From the NCBI GenBank assembly GCA_027310605.1, contig DAIDAN010000009.1:1-14986 (forward strand): DNA of 14,986 nt, given 5' to 3'. A program made the translations under genes and the position numbers. This stretch comes from Candidatus Aenigmatarchaeota archaeon (GTDB lineage: Archaea > Aenigmatarchaeota > Aenigmatarchaeia > Aenigmatarchaeales > DAIDAN01). This document shows positions 1-4,918 of the stretch, piece by piece (position 1 is the stretch's first letter; every line of letters begins with the position of its first letter). The notes under the pieces are model-generated. The model made no database searches and had not been told where the DNA came from. It saw nothing but the letters and a program-made list of their open reading frames with translations.

Positions 1-162
1 GTTCCAAACTCCGTCAGCCTTCCATTGCGCAAGCGTCTCGATTATCTCGGTTTGCGGGGTTATCGGAAAGTTCGGCACAACCTGCGCTCGAGAAAGGCGC
101 GCTCCCCAAGCTGCGGCCGTATTTCCGTCAAGCAACTCCTTTTTATTTTTTTGCATTTTCAT
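1..162 (-). CDS. porA: 2-oxoacid:ferredoxin oxidoreductase alpha subunit, N-terminal part (partial)
   Basis: The first 54 codons of the alpha subunit are visible and the gene continues past the left edge. The translation begins MKMQKNKKELLDGNTAAAWG and then carries NFPITPQTEIIE. The LDGN..AA and PITPQT motifs are the N-terminal signature of pyruvate/ketoisovalerate:ferredoxin oxidoreductase alpha chains (domain I, thiamine-diphosphate side). The alpha and beta subunits form the active site that decarboxylates a 2-oxoacid to an acyl-CoA. Start: ATG at 162, with a purine-rich GGCGGC five bases upstream; an ATG two codons later is an alternative. It lies 67 bp downstream of porD on the same strand, the usual gamma-delta-alpha-beta order, so porB is expected outside the window. 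Pyruvate versus branched-chain oxoacid specificity cannot be decided from this fragment. Confidence 0.9.
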   Translation of the reverse strand, partial: MKMQKNKKELLDGNTAAAWGARLSRAQVVPNFPITPQTEIIETLAQWKADGVWN

Positions 163-229
163 TTTTTGCCGCCTGCATGATATTTATTGTTTACCCTGAC
201 AAAATGTTCACCAAAAATATTATTCGATA

Positions 230-601
230 TTATTCGCTTTTTTCTTTCGCGCCGTTCTCGTCCTCGTGCGAGTCCAAGTCCGCGGTTATCGCCTTCACGG
301 GGCATTCCTGCTTGCAGATAAGGCAGCCCTTGCAGAGATGGTAATCGATAACGGGCAGCTCGCGTGCGCCGGCAGCAGATTGAAGGCGACTTTGTCGCCT
401 TCCAGCGGTTATCCAGTGTATCGCGGAGTCGGGGCAGAACGCGAAGCATATCTTGCAGGAAATGCATTTCGCATGGTTTATCTTCGGCTTGAACACGCGC
501 CAGTCTCCTGTCCTGTGCCTGACCGCGCTTCCCGCCTCTCGCAAGTGCGGGATTCCCTTCACCCCGGCGTATTCAAGGTTCTTTTCTTCGGTCAGCGGCA
601 T
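230..601 (-). CDS. porD: 2-oxoacid:ferredoxin oxidoreductase delta subunit (2[4Fe-4S] ferredoxin-like)
   Basis: Electron-transfer subunit of the pyruvate (or related 2-oxoacid) ferredoxin oxidoreductase; it carries electrons from the catalytic subunits to free ferredoxin. Two cluster motifs are visible: CISCKICFAFCPDSAI and CKGCLICKQECPVKAI. The stretch between the motifs is roughly 14 residues longer than in typical PorD proteins as I recall them. The extra part (around TAGRRQSRLQSAAGARE) is encoded by a perfect 9-bp-arm palindrome (382-402; see repeat entry). Start: the ATG at 601 is preferred because a GGTG Shine-Dalgarno core lies 6 nt upstream, giving 123 residues; an in-frame ATG at 613 would add MVHI. 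It begins 18 bp after the porG stop, so it is co-transcribed. Confidence 0.93.
   Translation of the reverse strand: MPLTEEKNLEYAGVKGIPHLREAGSAVRHRTGDWRVFKPKINHAKCISCKICFAFCPDSAIHWITAGRRQSRLQSAAGARELPVIDYHLCKGCLICKQECPVKAITADLDSHEDENGAKEKSE
371..416 (-). repeat. Palindromic element inside porD (copy 1)
   Basis: A perfect inverted repeat with 9-base arms, GAAGGCGAC (382-390) and GTCGCCTTC (394-402), and a TTT loop. It is flanked by GGCA on the left and CGGTTATCC on the right. The same architecture (GGCA, GAAG-arm, TTY loop, CTTC-arm, CGGTT) occurs at 4607-4652 in the tRNA intron. It is in-frame in porD and encodes the extra residues between the two Fe-S motifs. Confidence 0.6.
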
Positions 602-619
602 AATATGCACCATCGGATT

Positions 620-1165
620 TTATGAAATATCATCATAACATTTTTTCGCGGTCTCGATATTTTTTTGCGCTATCTCCCCGAGCCCCTCTTCCTCGAACTC
701 TATTCTTATCGCTTTCTCCAGAGTCGCGGCGTCAAGCTTCATCAGCTTCGCGAGCGCCCCCGTTATCGCTGCATTGGCAATCGGCTTTCCAATGATTTGC
801 AGCGCAGCCTGCGTGGCATCGATGCAATAGATTCTCTGCTTTACGGAAAATTTTTTCGAGAAGTGTTCGGGCTTTCGGTGAGAGTTCACGAGGATAAAGC
901 CGTTCTTCAAGCCGCCCGACATCGCATAAAAGTTCAGCGTGTCATCCAGCACCGCGACAATGTCAGGCTCGAAAACATATCCCCTTTCAAGAATCTGCTT
1001 CTTGTCAAAGCGCACGAAGCTCGTGACCGGCGCACCCCGCCTTTCCGCGCCGTAAATTGCGAAATCCTGCGTCTGGTAGCCCGAGAGAAAAAGCGTTCTT
1101 GCGAGAATTTTCGCGGCCATCCTCCCCCCCTGCCCCCCGCGCCCGTGCAGCCTTATCTCTTGCAT
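620..1165 (-). CDS. porG: 2-oxoacid:ferredoxin oxidoreductase gamma subunit
   Basis: Gamma subunit (about 180 residues, normal family length) of the CoA-dependent oxoacid:ferredoxin oxidoreductase. It supplies domain III, which helps bind coenzyme A. The diagnostic N-terminal motif HGRGGQGG is at residues 7-14, followed by FAIYGAERRGAPVTSFVR, the conserved GxExRGG-like region in which this protein has RRGAP. The C-terminal KPIANAAITGALAKL is also typical (PxxNxxxLGA). Start is the ATG at 1165; the leader contains GGGAGG and a short hairpin (GGAACC..GGTTCT) just before the start. First gene of a porG-porD-porA operon, with a TATA-like box near 1233-1243. The enzyme implies anaerobic or fermentative acetyl-CoA formation from oxoacids. 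Confidence 0.95.
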   Translation of the reverse strand: MQEIRLHGRGGQGGRMAAKILARTLFLSGYQTQDFAIYGAERRGAPVTSFVRFDKKQILERGYVFEPDIVAVLDDTLNFYAMSGGLKNGFILVNSHRKPEHFSKKFSVKQRIYCIDATQAALQIIGKPIANAAITGALAKLMKLDAATLEKAIRIEFEEEGLGEIAQKNIETAKKCYDDIS

Positions 1166-1232
1166 AATTAGAACCTGCGGTTCCGATACCTCCCTTTCAG
1201 AAAGATTCGGCTATATGATGAGTTGTCTCCAC

Positions 1233-1243
1233 GGCTTAAAAAG
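1233..1243 (-). promoter_or_regulatory. Probable TATA box of the por operon
   Basis: On the minus strand the sequence reads CTTTTTAAGCC, like the TTTAAG boxes used elsewhere in the window. It would start transcription near 1213-1208, leaving a leader of about 45 nt with a GGGAGG stretch before porG. A second AT-rich candidate (CATATAGCC, 1209-1217) is closer to the start codon. Confidence 0.4.
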
Positions 1244-1278
1244 TTTTTTCGCAAGGCGTAAATTTCCGTCTGCCATAC

Positions 1279-1518
1279 TCAGTAATTCATTTTGATTAAT
1301 CCGAGTTCTTCCAACCTCTCCACAGAATCAAAGAATTCTTTATAATCTACTTCTTTACCACGTGATTTCTGCATCAGAGTAATTTTTTCATTAAGTTCTG
1401 CCATAGATGTTCTTTCAGACTGACTATGATAAAAAATTTCGAGAATATCCCTCGAATATTGATGCTCGTTGATTTCTATCATACCCGCTAAAACTTGTTT
1501 TGATATTCCTTTAAACAT
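1279..1518 (-). CDS. Small winged-helix-like protein, function unknown
   Basis: 79 residues, soluble, rich in charged helical segments. The segment TSMAELNEKITLMQKS followed by DSVERLEELGLIKMNY resembles the recognition helix and wing start of short archaeal winged-helix proteins (the closing LEELGLI is the usual helix-3/wing turn). I cannot assign a family. The start at 1518 is supported by the purine-rich GTGAGAAG just upstream. It begins 10 bp after the stop of the zinc-ribbon gene, so the two probably share a transcript. It is visibly more AT-rich than the por genes. A DNA-binding or protein-interaction role is only a guess. Confidence 0.6.
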   Translation of the reverse strand: MFKGISKQVLAGMIEINEHQYSRDILEIFYHSQSERTSMAELNEKITLMQKSRGKEVDYKEFFDSVERLEELGLIKMNY

Positions 1519-1528
1519 AACTTCTCAC

Positions 1529-1681
1529 TCAGAACATCCTTATGCCCTGCTTTTTCTGGCTCTTCACGGAGACATGGCACTTCCTGCACTTGAAAATCCT
1601 CTCCTTGCTCTCCACCTTGACATAGCCTATGTTCTTGCCCGTGAGAATCGCGTTGCATATGTCGCAGCGGAGGGTTTTCAT
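1529..1681 (-). CDS. 50-residue zinc-ribbon protein
   Basis: A short gene: MKTLRCDICNAILTGKNIGY at the N-terminus and FKCRKCHVSV after a 22-residue spacer. The two CxxC pairs (CDIC and CRKC) are the knuckles of a small zinc ribbon. The protein ends in a basic KSQKKQGIRMF tail, suggesting nucleic-acid or ribosome contact. The start ATG at 1681 is preceded by a GTGAT Shine-Dalgarno-like core. Stop TGA at 1529, then 10 bp to the next gene on the same strand. Its codon use matches a real gene; the longer overlapping frame here encodes low-complexity sequence and is a shadow. Many archaea carry such mini zinc ribbons; the function is unknown. Confidence 0.8.
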   Translation of the reverse strand: MKTLRCDICNAILTGKNIGYVKVESKERIFKCRKCHVSVKSQKKQGIRMF

Positions 1682-1798
1682 TCAAATCACTTTAACAAGC
1701 GGTCGATTTTGCTGCTTCATTGCAGTTCATCTTATTATCACTCTTGGAAATATATGCAGAAAAACTCCGGTCAACAGATACATTAATTGTAATAATGA

Positions 1799-1807
1799 TA
1801 TTTAAAT
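1799..1807 (-). promoter_or_regulatory. TATA box for the zinc-ribbon operon (possible)
   Basis: ATTTAAATA on the minus strand is a near-ideal archaeal TATA box but lies about 118 nt upstream of the start at 1681, implying a long leader. A closer alternative is the AT-rich GCATATATTTCC around 1749-1760. The gap 1682-2002 otherwise holds no gene, only this promoter and repeat sequence. Confidence 0.35.
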
Positions 1808-1821
1808 GTGACGGTTCGAAC

Positions 1822-1962
1822 ATTCGTCTTTGTTTTTCCTAAAAAATATCATTACGAATCAGATGAAACAAAGATACGCTGATGAAATTGTTCATTACGA
1901 GACGCTATAAAGGCCGTTCTGATGTTTCAGTTCAAATATTGTGTAATGATTTCAATCCATAT
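1822..1962 (+). repeat. Dispersed intergenic repeat, copy upstream of the ATP-grasp gene
   Basis: Contains three blocks that recur in other gaps: ATTCGTCTTTGTTT (1822-1835; compare 9496 and 10879), ACGCTGAT then TTACGAGACGC.. ending GCCGTTCTGATG (1875-1924; compare 7606, 11157-11203, 14491), and CAATCCATATCG (1953-1964; compare 13764, 14556). The copies are degenerate and were aligned by eye. Confidence 0.5.
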
Positions 1963-2002
1963 CGCACAAAACCTTTATCTGCCTTTGCATTCAATGTTTT
2001 TT

Positions 2003-2608
2003 ATGCCTGATGCCAAAACGGACAAAGATTCTTTCTTGAAAATAGCCAGCATCATGGAAATCCGGAAGCTCGGGCTGCCCTCGCCGGAGACGGTTTTCGT
2101 TTTTAATTCTGCAAAACAGGAAAGGGAAATAGAAAATTTTCTCAGGAACAGGGAACTCGTGATGATAAGGTCTGACAGGAAGGACAGCGCGGGAAAGTGC
2201 CCGCACAATCTCGCCTGCCCGAAAAGGGAGGCGAAGGAATTCATCCGCAGATTGAACTCGGAAGGCTATGCAGTCATACTGCAGGAGCATGTGCCTTTCA
2301 ACGCTTATGCTTCCGGAAATATTCTCCTGCTCAAGGACAAAATGATAATCGAACTCATGGAAGGAAGCCCGCTCACGAAGCTGAACAGGTTTGGAATGAT
2401 GGACGAGCACATGCGGCTGGATCGCTTCAACGGCAGGAAAGAATTTTTTCATAACGGAAAAAGAATTCTTTCAAGAAACATCCTCAAGAAGGTGCTTGAC
2501 ATGGTTGAATACCTTCCGTTAGAGAACCGAATTTTCGAGTTCGCCGTGGCGCCCGACTGGCTTTTCTTCTGGCAGATAAGGGACGACAGGACAGCGGGAA
2601 AATTGTAG
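2003..2608 (+). CDS. Orphan ATP-grasp domain related to PEP synthase / PPDK N-terminal domain
   Basis: 201 residues from the ATG at 2003, chosen because a TATA-like CTTTATCT lies about 27 nt upstream; an ATG at 1994 is an alternative. Recognisable pieces are MEIRKLGLPSPETVFVF near the start, VMIRSDRKDSAGK (like the VRSSATAED nucleotide-binding segment of PEP synthase), VILQEHVPFNAYASGNIL (like QEMV...SGV) and the C-terminal FEFAVAPDWLFFWQIRDDR, matching the IEFAxDGxLYILQSRP end of the PEP-synthase ATP-grasp domain. The phosphohistidine swivel and PEP-binding TIM barrel of full enzymes (about 800 residues) are absent, so it is not PEP synthase itself. A stand-alone ATP-dependent ligase or phosphotransferase is likely. 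Substrate unknown; convergent neighbour 10 bp away. Confidence 0.6.
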   Translation: MPDAKTDKDSFLKIASIMEIRKLGLPSPETVFVFNSAKQEREIENFLRNRELVMIRSDRKDSAGKCPHNLACPKREAKEFIRRLNSEGYAVILQEHVPFNAYASGNILLLKDKMIIELMEGSPLTKLNRFGMMDEHMRLDRFNGRKEFFHNGKRILSRNILKKVLDMVEYLPLENRIFEFAVAPDWLFFWQIRDDRTAGKL

Positions 2609-2618
2609 AAAATTTCTA

Positions 2619-2969
2619 TCAGAATTTTTTCAACCATGCAAGCGTCATACTTTCTTCATCGGAAAGTCGGGCTTCATCAAACAAGTTTGCCTTGCGGCTG
2701 CCTAAAGCCCCGTATCTTATTCCAACATAGCCGCTCTTTTTTAATTCTTCATAAAAATCTTGAGAAACAAAAACAAAATACCTGCCGCGAACATTTTCAA
2801 CGTTTATTCCGTATTTTCCTGATTTCTCCTCGTAGACAGAAATCTGAAATCCTGCCTTTATTTTTTCTGGCGTGAGTATTTTTCCTTTGAGCGGCTTTTT
2901 CAGCAATAGCTCAATCTCTTCCGGTTCAAGAAAAACATCAAGCAATTCAGAATCTATTTTTGCGAACAT
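2619..2969 (-). CDS. Conserved-looking hypothetical protein
   Basis: 116 residues, soluble, no signal peptide or membrane segment. It begins MFAKIDSELLDVFLEPEEIE and has a central strand-rich segment (GKYGINVENVRGRYFVFVSQ) between helical ends. I do not recognise a family. The start at 2969 is preceded by GAGGAAGTGAG, a good ribosome site. It follows the SecB-like gene by 38 bp on the same strand and probably forms an operon with it, so a role beside that protein is possible but unproven. Its 3' end nearly touches the convergent ATP-grasp gene. Confidence 0.65.
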   Translation of the reverse strand: MFAKIDSELLDVFLEPEEIELLLKKPLKGKILTPEKIKAGFQISVYEEKSGKYGINVENVRGRYFVFVSQDFYEELKKSGYVGIRYGALGSRKANLFDEARLSDEESMTLAWLKKF

Positions 2970-3007
2970 CTCACTTCCTCTTCAGCATATCAATCCGTGT
3001 CGTAATT

Positions 3008-3442
3008 TTATTTCTTCCTCTCCTCCATCTTCGGCTTCTCCATCGAAAGCGAAGGTATGGGCAGCGGCATCGGCAGGCGCAGCAAATCTGTTGCCTGCAC
3101 AGTCCTCGTCAGCACGTCGCGCATTATCAGGTTCATAATCTGCACGCTCATCGCCTCGGGAATCTTCTTCTCCGACTTCCAGTCCTTCAGCACCTGCTCG
3201 TTCTTCTCGTCAAGAAAAAGCACATCGCCGCTTATTTTTATCTCCGCTATCGGCTTCCCCTTTCCGTCCGAATATGTCGCGCTGAACTCCAGCGGCACGG
3301 ACAATCCCTTTTTCTTAATCTGCGGAAGCTCCTGCTCCTTCAGGTCCTTTATGCTCGTGTTGCAGTTCATCTGGTAGGAACCGGAAAAGTCGCCGCTCCT
3401 GCTTATATTAACATTCGTTATGTTCATTCCAGCTATCGGCAT
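3008..3442 (-). CDS. SecB-like chaperone fold protein (tentative)
   Basis: 144 residues from the ATG at 3442, chosen because a GGTG core sits 6 nt upstream; a GTG at 3451 overlaps that site. The pattern MNITNVNISRSGDFSGSY, a strand-rich middle (VPLEFSATYSDGKGKPIAEI, ISGDVLFLDE), then a long helix (AMSVQIMNLIMRDVLTRTVQ) and a PMPLPIPSL tail follows the order of SecB-type proteins: antiparallel sheet, then helix ending in a proline-rich segment. Archaeal SecB-like proteins exist (for example in Methanocaldococcus). If correct, it would hold unfolded polypeptides for export or as an antitoxin-type chaperone. No cysteines beyond one, and no signal peptide. The family call rests on fold-level resemblance only. 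Confidence 0.4.
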   Translation of the reverse strand: MPIAGMNITNVNISRSGDFSGSYQMNCNTSIKDLKEQELPQIKKKGLSVPLEFSATYSDGKGKPIAEIKISGDVLFLDEKNEQVLKDWKSEKKIPEAMSVQIMNLIMRDVLTRTVQATDLLRLPMPLPIPSLSMEKPKMEERKK

Positions 3443-3613
3443 GATTATCACCTTTTTTTATTATAAGTTAATCTTATACGGAAAAATCATTTTATGCGGG
3501 GTTCTCTCACATGCATCATCTGTTATTATTGCGAGCGATAAATATATAAGCGCATTCCAGACTATAAATAAATGTCGCGACAATAATTCTGCATTAATCT
3601 TTGTCAAAGGTGG

Positions 3614-3677
3614 TTTTAATATAATCTGCACAAGCAGCAGACGCAATATGCGCTAATGGAAAATGTTAAAGGTGGTC
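3614..3677 (+). promoter_or_regulatory. Promoter and Shine-Dalgarno site of the DJ-1/PfpI gene
   Basis: TATA-like TTTTAATATAAT at 3614-3625 predicts a start near 3645-3650. GGTGGTC at 3671-3677, close to the archaeal GGTGATC consensus, places translation at the ATG at 3680. A similar AAAGGTGGT also occurs just before the TATA box (3606-3614). The rest of gap 3443-3679 shows no gene. Confidence 0.5.
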
Positions 3678-3679
3678 TT

Positions 3680-4219
3680 ATGGCTGTAAAGGTTTTGATT
3701 CCATTGGTCGATGGCTTCGAGGAGATAGAGGCTTTCGCTGTCGTGGACATTCTCAGGAGGGCGGGCATCGAGGCGGTAACCGCTGGCGTGAGCGGCAACA
3801 TCGTGACAGGCGCGCACAACATAAGGGCGAGCACGGACGCGAGGATGCTTGACATACAGCCCGACGGCTTCTCCGGAATAGTGCTGCCAGGCGGAAGCCC
3901 GGGAACGGAAAACCTGATGCGCTCGGAAAGGATTGTGAGAATAACGGACGATTTCGCGAAGCAGGGCAAGCTTGTCGCGGCGATATGCGCAGCCCCGCGC
4001 ATTCTCGCGAAGCTCGGCCACCTCAAGGAGAGGAAGGCCACGGTTTATCCCGGCTATGAAAAGGAATTGGGCAAGCCGAGGAACGACGCTGTCGTGGCTG
4101 ACGGCAACATAATAACCTCGCAGGGTCCCGGCACTGCGGTGCCGTTCGCTCTGAAGATTGTGGAGCAGCTGATGGGCAAGCCCAAGGCGCTGCAGATAAA
4201 GCAGGATATTGTTGCTTGA
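3680..4219 (+). CDS. DJ-1/PfpI family protein
   Basis: 179 residues, the usual length for a single-domain DJ-1/PfpI protein. The N-terminus KVLIPLVDGFEEIEAFAVVD carries the conserved Glu (E14/E15) and the nucleophile elbow AAICAAP has Cys103. The Rossmann-like GIVLPGGSPGTENL lies between. Members act as glyoxalases, deglycases or chaperones, or are inactive proteases; the DGFEEIEA plus ICAAP pattern is nearest the DJ-1/YajL side (oxidative or carbonyl stress) rather than the intracellular protease PfpI, but activity cannot be fixed. The start was moved eight codons downstream of the first ATG (3656) because of the GGTGGTC site at 3671. Monocistronic by spacing. Confidence 0.88.
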   Translation: MAVKVLIPLVDGFEEIEAFAVVDILRRAGIEAVTAGVSGNIVTGAHNIRASTDARMLDIQPDGFSGIVLPGGSPGTENLMRSERIVRITDDFAKQGKLVAAICAAPRILAKLGHLKERKATVYPGYEKELGKPRNDAVVADGNIITSQGPGTAVPFALKIVEQLMGKPKALQIKQDIVA

Positions 4220-4287
4220 AAAATATGTTATAACCAAGACAATTAAGAAGACATATTTGTATTTCGAAAAAATAAATTCTACAAGTT

Positions 4288-4298
4288 TTTAAATATTG
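4288..4298 (+). promoter_or_regulatory. TATA box of the small winged-helix gene
   Basis: TTTAAATATTG at 4288-4298, about 30 nt before the ATG at 4325, predicts a transcript with almost no leader. Confidence 0.55.
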
Positions 4299-4324
4299 AT
4301 TTGTGTTTTCTGCAAGTGATTATC

Positions 4325-4537
4325 ATGCTTACGGAAATCGAGCAAAGGGTGCTGGAAGCGGTCCGCGGCCGCCACATAATGCGGCGCAGCGAGCTGTCAT
4401 GGATAGGCAACGGCGATGTTGTCGCTGCCGCGAAAAGCCTTGTTGAGAAGGGGCTTCTGCAAACCGTGGCGCCCATAGGCGAAAGCTGCTTCGCGATAAC
4501 GCAGAAGGGGATGCGCTTCGCCGAGGGGAAAGTGTAG
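4325..4537 (+). CDS. Small winged-helix DNA-binding protein
   Basis: 70 residues, compact winged-helix layout: helix 1 LTEIEQRVLEAVRGR, helix 2 RRSELSWIGNG, recognition helix DVVAAAKSLVEKGLLQTV and a wing (APIGESCFAITQKGMRFAE) ending in the ITxKG motif common in archaeal one-domain regulators. Probably a transcription factor binding as a dimer; target unknown. The ATG at 4325 is preferred to an upstream in-frame TTG at 4301 because the TATA box at 4288 leaves no room for a longer frame. Its stop lies 40 bp before the 3' end of the oppositely oriented tRNA-Gln. Confidence 0.7.
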   Translation: MLTEIEQRVLEAVRGRHIMRRSELSWIGNGDVVAAAKSLVEKGLLQTVAPIGESCFAITQKGMRFAEGKV

Positions 4538-4567
4538 AGGAAGATCTTGCGCCAACTAATTCTTGAA

Positions 4568-4576
4568 TTATTTAAG
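4568..4576 (+). promoter_or_regulatory. TATA-like box facing the tRNA gene
   Basis: TTATTTAAG is identical to the boxes at 8821 and 13781, but on the + strand no coding gene follows; a transcript would begin near 4598, antisense to the tRNA-Gln 3' end. It may be a leftover of a repeat copy rather than an active promoter. Confidence 0.3.
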
Positions 4577-4593
4577 TGGTAGCCCCGGGCAGA

Positions 4594-4757
4594 CCGAACC
4601 GCAGGGGGCAAAAAGCTGGAAGTAGGCTTCGCCTACTTCAATCGGTTTACCCCTTCAGTTCTAGGGATGCACGAAAAATAAGATTTTTCGGCACGCCGGA
4701 AACTTTTGTTTCCGTGCGATTCCTGATTCCCTCGAACCTTGCGTTTTTCTCTGCCAT
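4594..4757 (-). other. Large T-loop intron of tRNA-Gln (proposed, between 59 and 60)
   Basis: 164 nt, structured: hairpins CGAAAAAT/ATTTTTCG, GCAC-GGAAAC/GTTTCC-(GGC)-GTGC and GAAGTAGGC/GCCTACTTC. Removal gives the consensus T-loop TTCGAAT. TCGAA on the 5' side can pair with TTCGG on the 3' side near the junctions, but the bulges are not canonical, so the boundaries may be off by a few bases or merge with the 13-nt intron. Confidence 0.45.
4607..4652 (-). repeat. Palindromic element inside the tRNA intron (copy 2)
   Basis: GAAGTAGGC (4619-4627), TTC loop, GCCTACTTC (4631-4639), with GGCA to the left and CGGTTTACCC to the right. It matches the porD element at 371-416 in layout and in about two-thirds of bases; the arm differences occur in both arms so that pairing is kept. 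Confidence 0.6.
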
Positions 4758-4763
4758 TTCGAA

Positions 4764-4776
4764 ATCGGCAATATTT
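4764..4776 (-). other. 13-nt T-arm mini-intron of tRNA-Gln (proposed, between 53 and 54)
   Basis: Exon CGGC-AG, intron AAATATTGCCGAT, exon TTCGAA. CGGC (exon) and GCCG (intron) give the 4-bp central helix with 3-nt bulges AGA and ATT on opposite strands, as in a bulge-helix-bulge motif, with a 6-nt loop instead of an inner helix. Confidence 0.4.
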
Positions 4777-4791
4777 CTGCCGTCCGCGGTT

Positions 4792-4842
4792 TTCACTTCA
4801 CTTTTTCCGCTAGCGCTTTTTTGCGCCAGCAAAAAGGGTTAT
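4792..4842 (-). other. Anticodon-loop intron of tRNA-Gln (canonical 37/38 site)
   Basis: 51 nt between G37 and A38. It contains a long hairpin: CTTTTT-GCTGGCGC, AAAAAA loop, GCGCTAGC, two bulged G, AAAAAG. The exon CTCT and intron AGTG near the ends give three of four central pairs of a bulge-helix-bulge. Removal restores the perfect anticodon stem GCGGT/ACCGC. Confidence 0.6.
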
Positions 4843-4859
4843 CCAGAGACCGCTATCCT

Positions 4860-4918
4860 CTCGGCGGCGACGGCGCGACTTGTGAAAGTTGGGTGCATGA
4901 AAGTCGCCATCTCGACCT
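4860..4918 (-). other. D-loop intron of tRNA-Gln (proposed)
   Basis: 59 nt inserted in the D-loop before position 21. Exon TGGC pairs with intron GCCG (one G-U), leaving 3-nt bulges CAA and AGA, as expected for a bulge-helix-bulge; the intron core has the hairpin GCGACTT/AAGTCGC. Removal joins GTCT..GGAT as D-stem, with wobble pairs like other archaeal tRNA-Gln. A repeated AGG at both ends makes the cut ambiguous by up to three bases. Confidence 0.5.

Noticed and set aside
159..467. 102-codon minus-strand frame overlapping porD and porA
   Set aside because: Out of frame with both; Arg-rich shadow translation.
1469..1786. Plus-strand frame overlapping the zinc-ribbon and winged-helix genes
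   Set aside because: Antisense shadow: unusual composition, no start signal, and the minus-strand frames have clear motifs and ribosome sites.
1922..2002. Longer N-terminus for the ATP-grasp protein
   Set aside because: Lies over repeat sequence and the TATA-like box at 1973; the extension has no family resemblance.
4647..4832. 61-codon minus-strand open frame within the tRNA region, possible intron-encoded protein
   Set aside because: It spans an exon and two introns of the proposed tRNA, has no homing-endonuclease motif (no LAGLIDADG or HNH) and no start signal.
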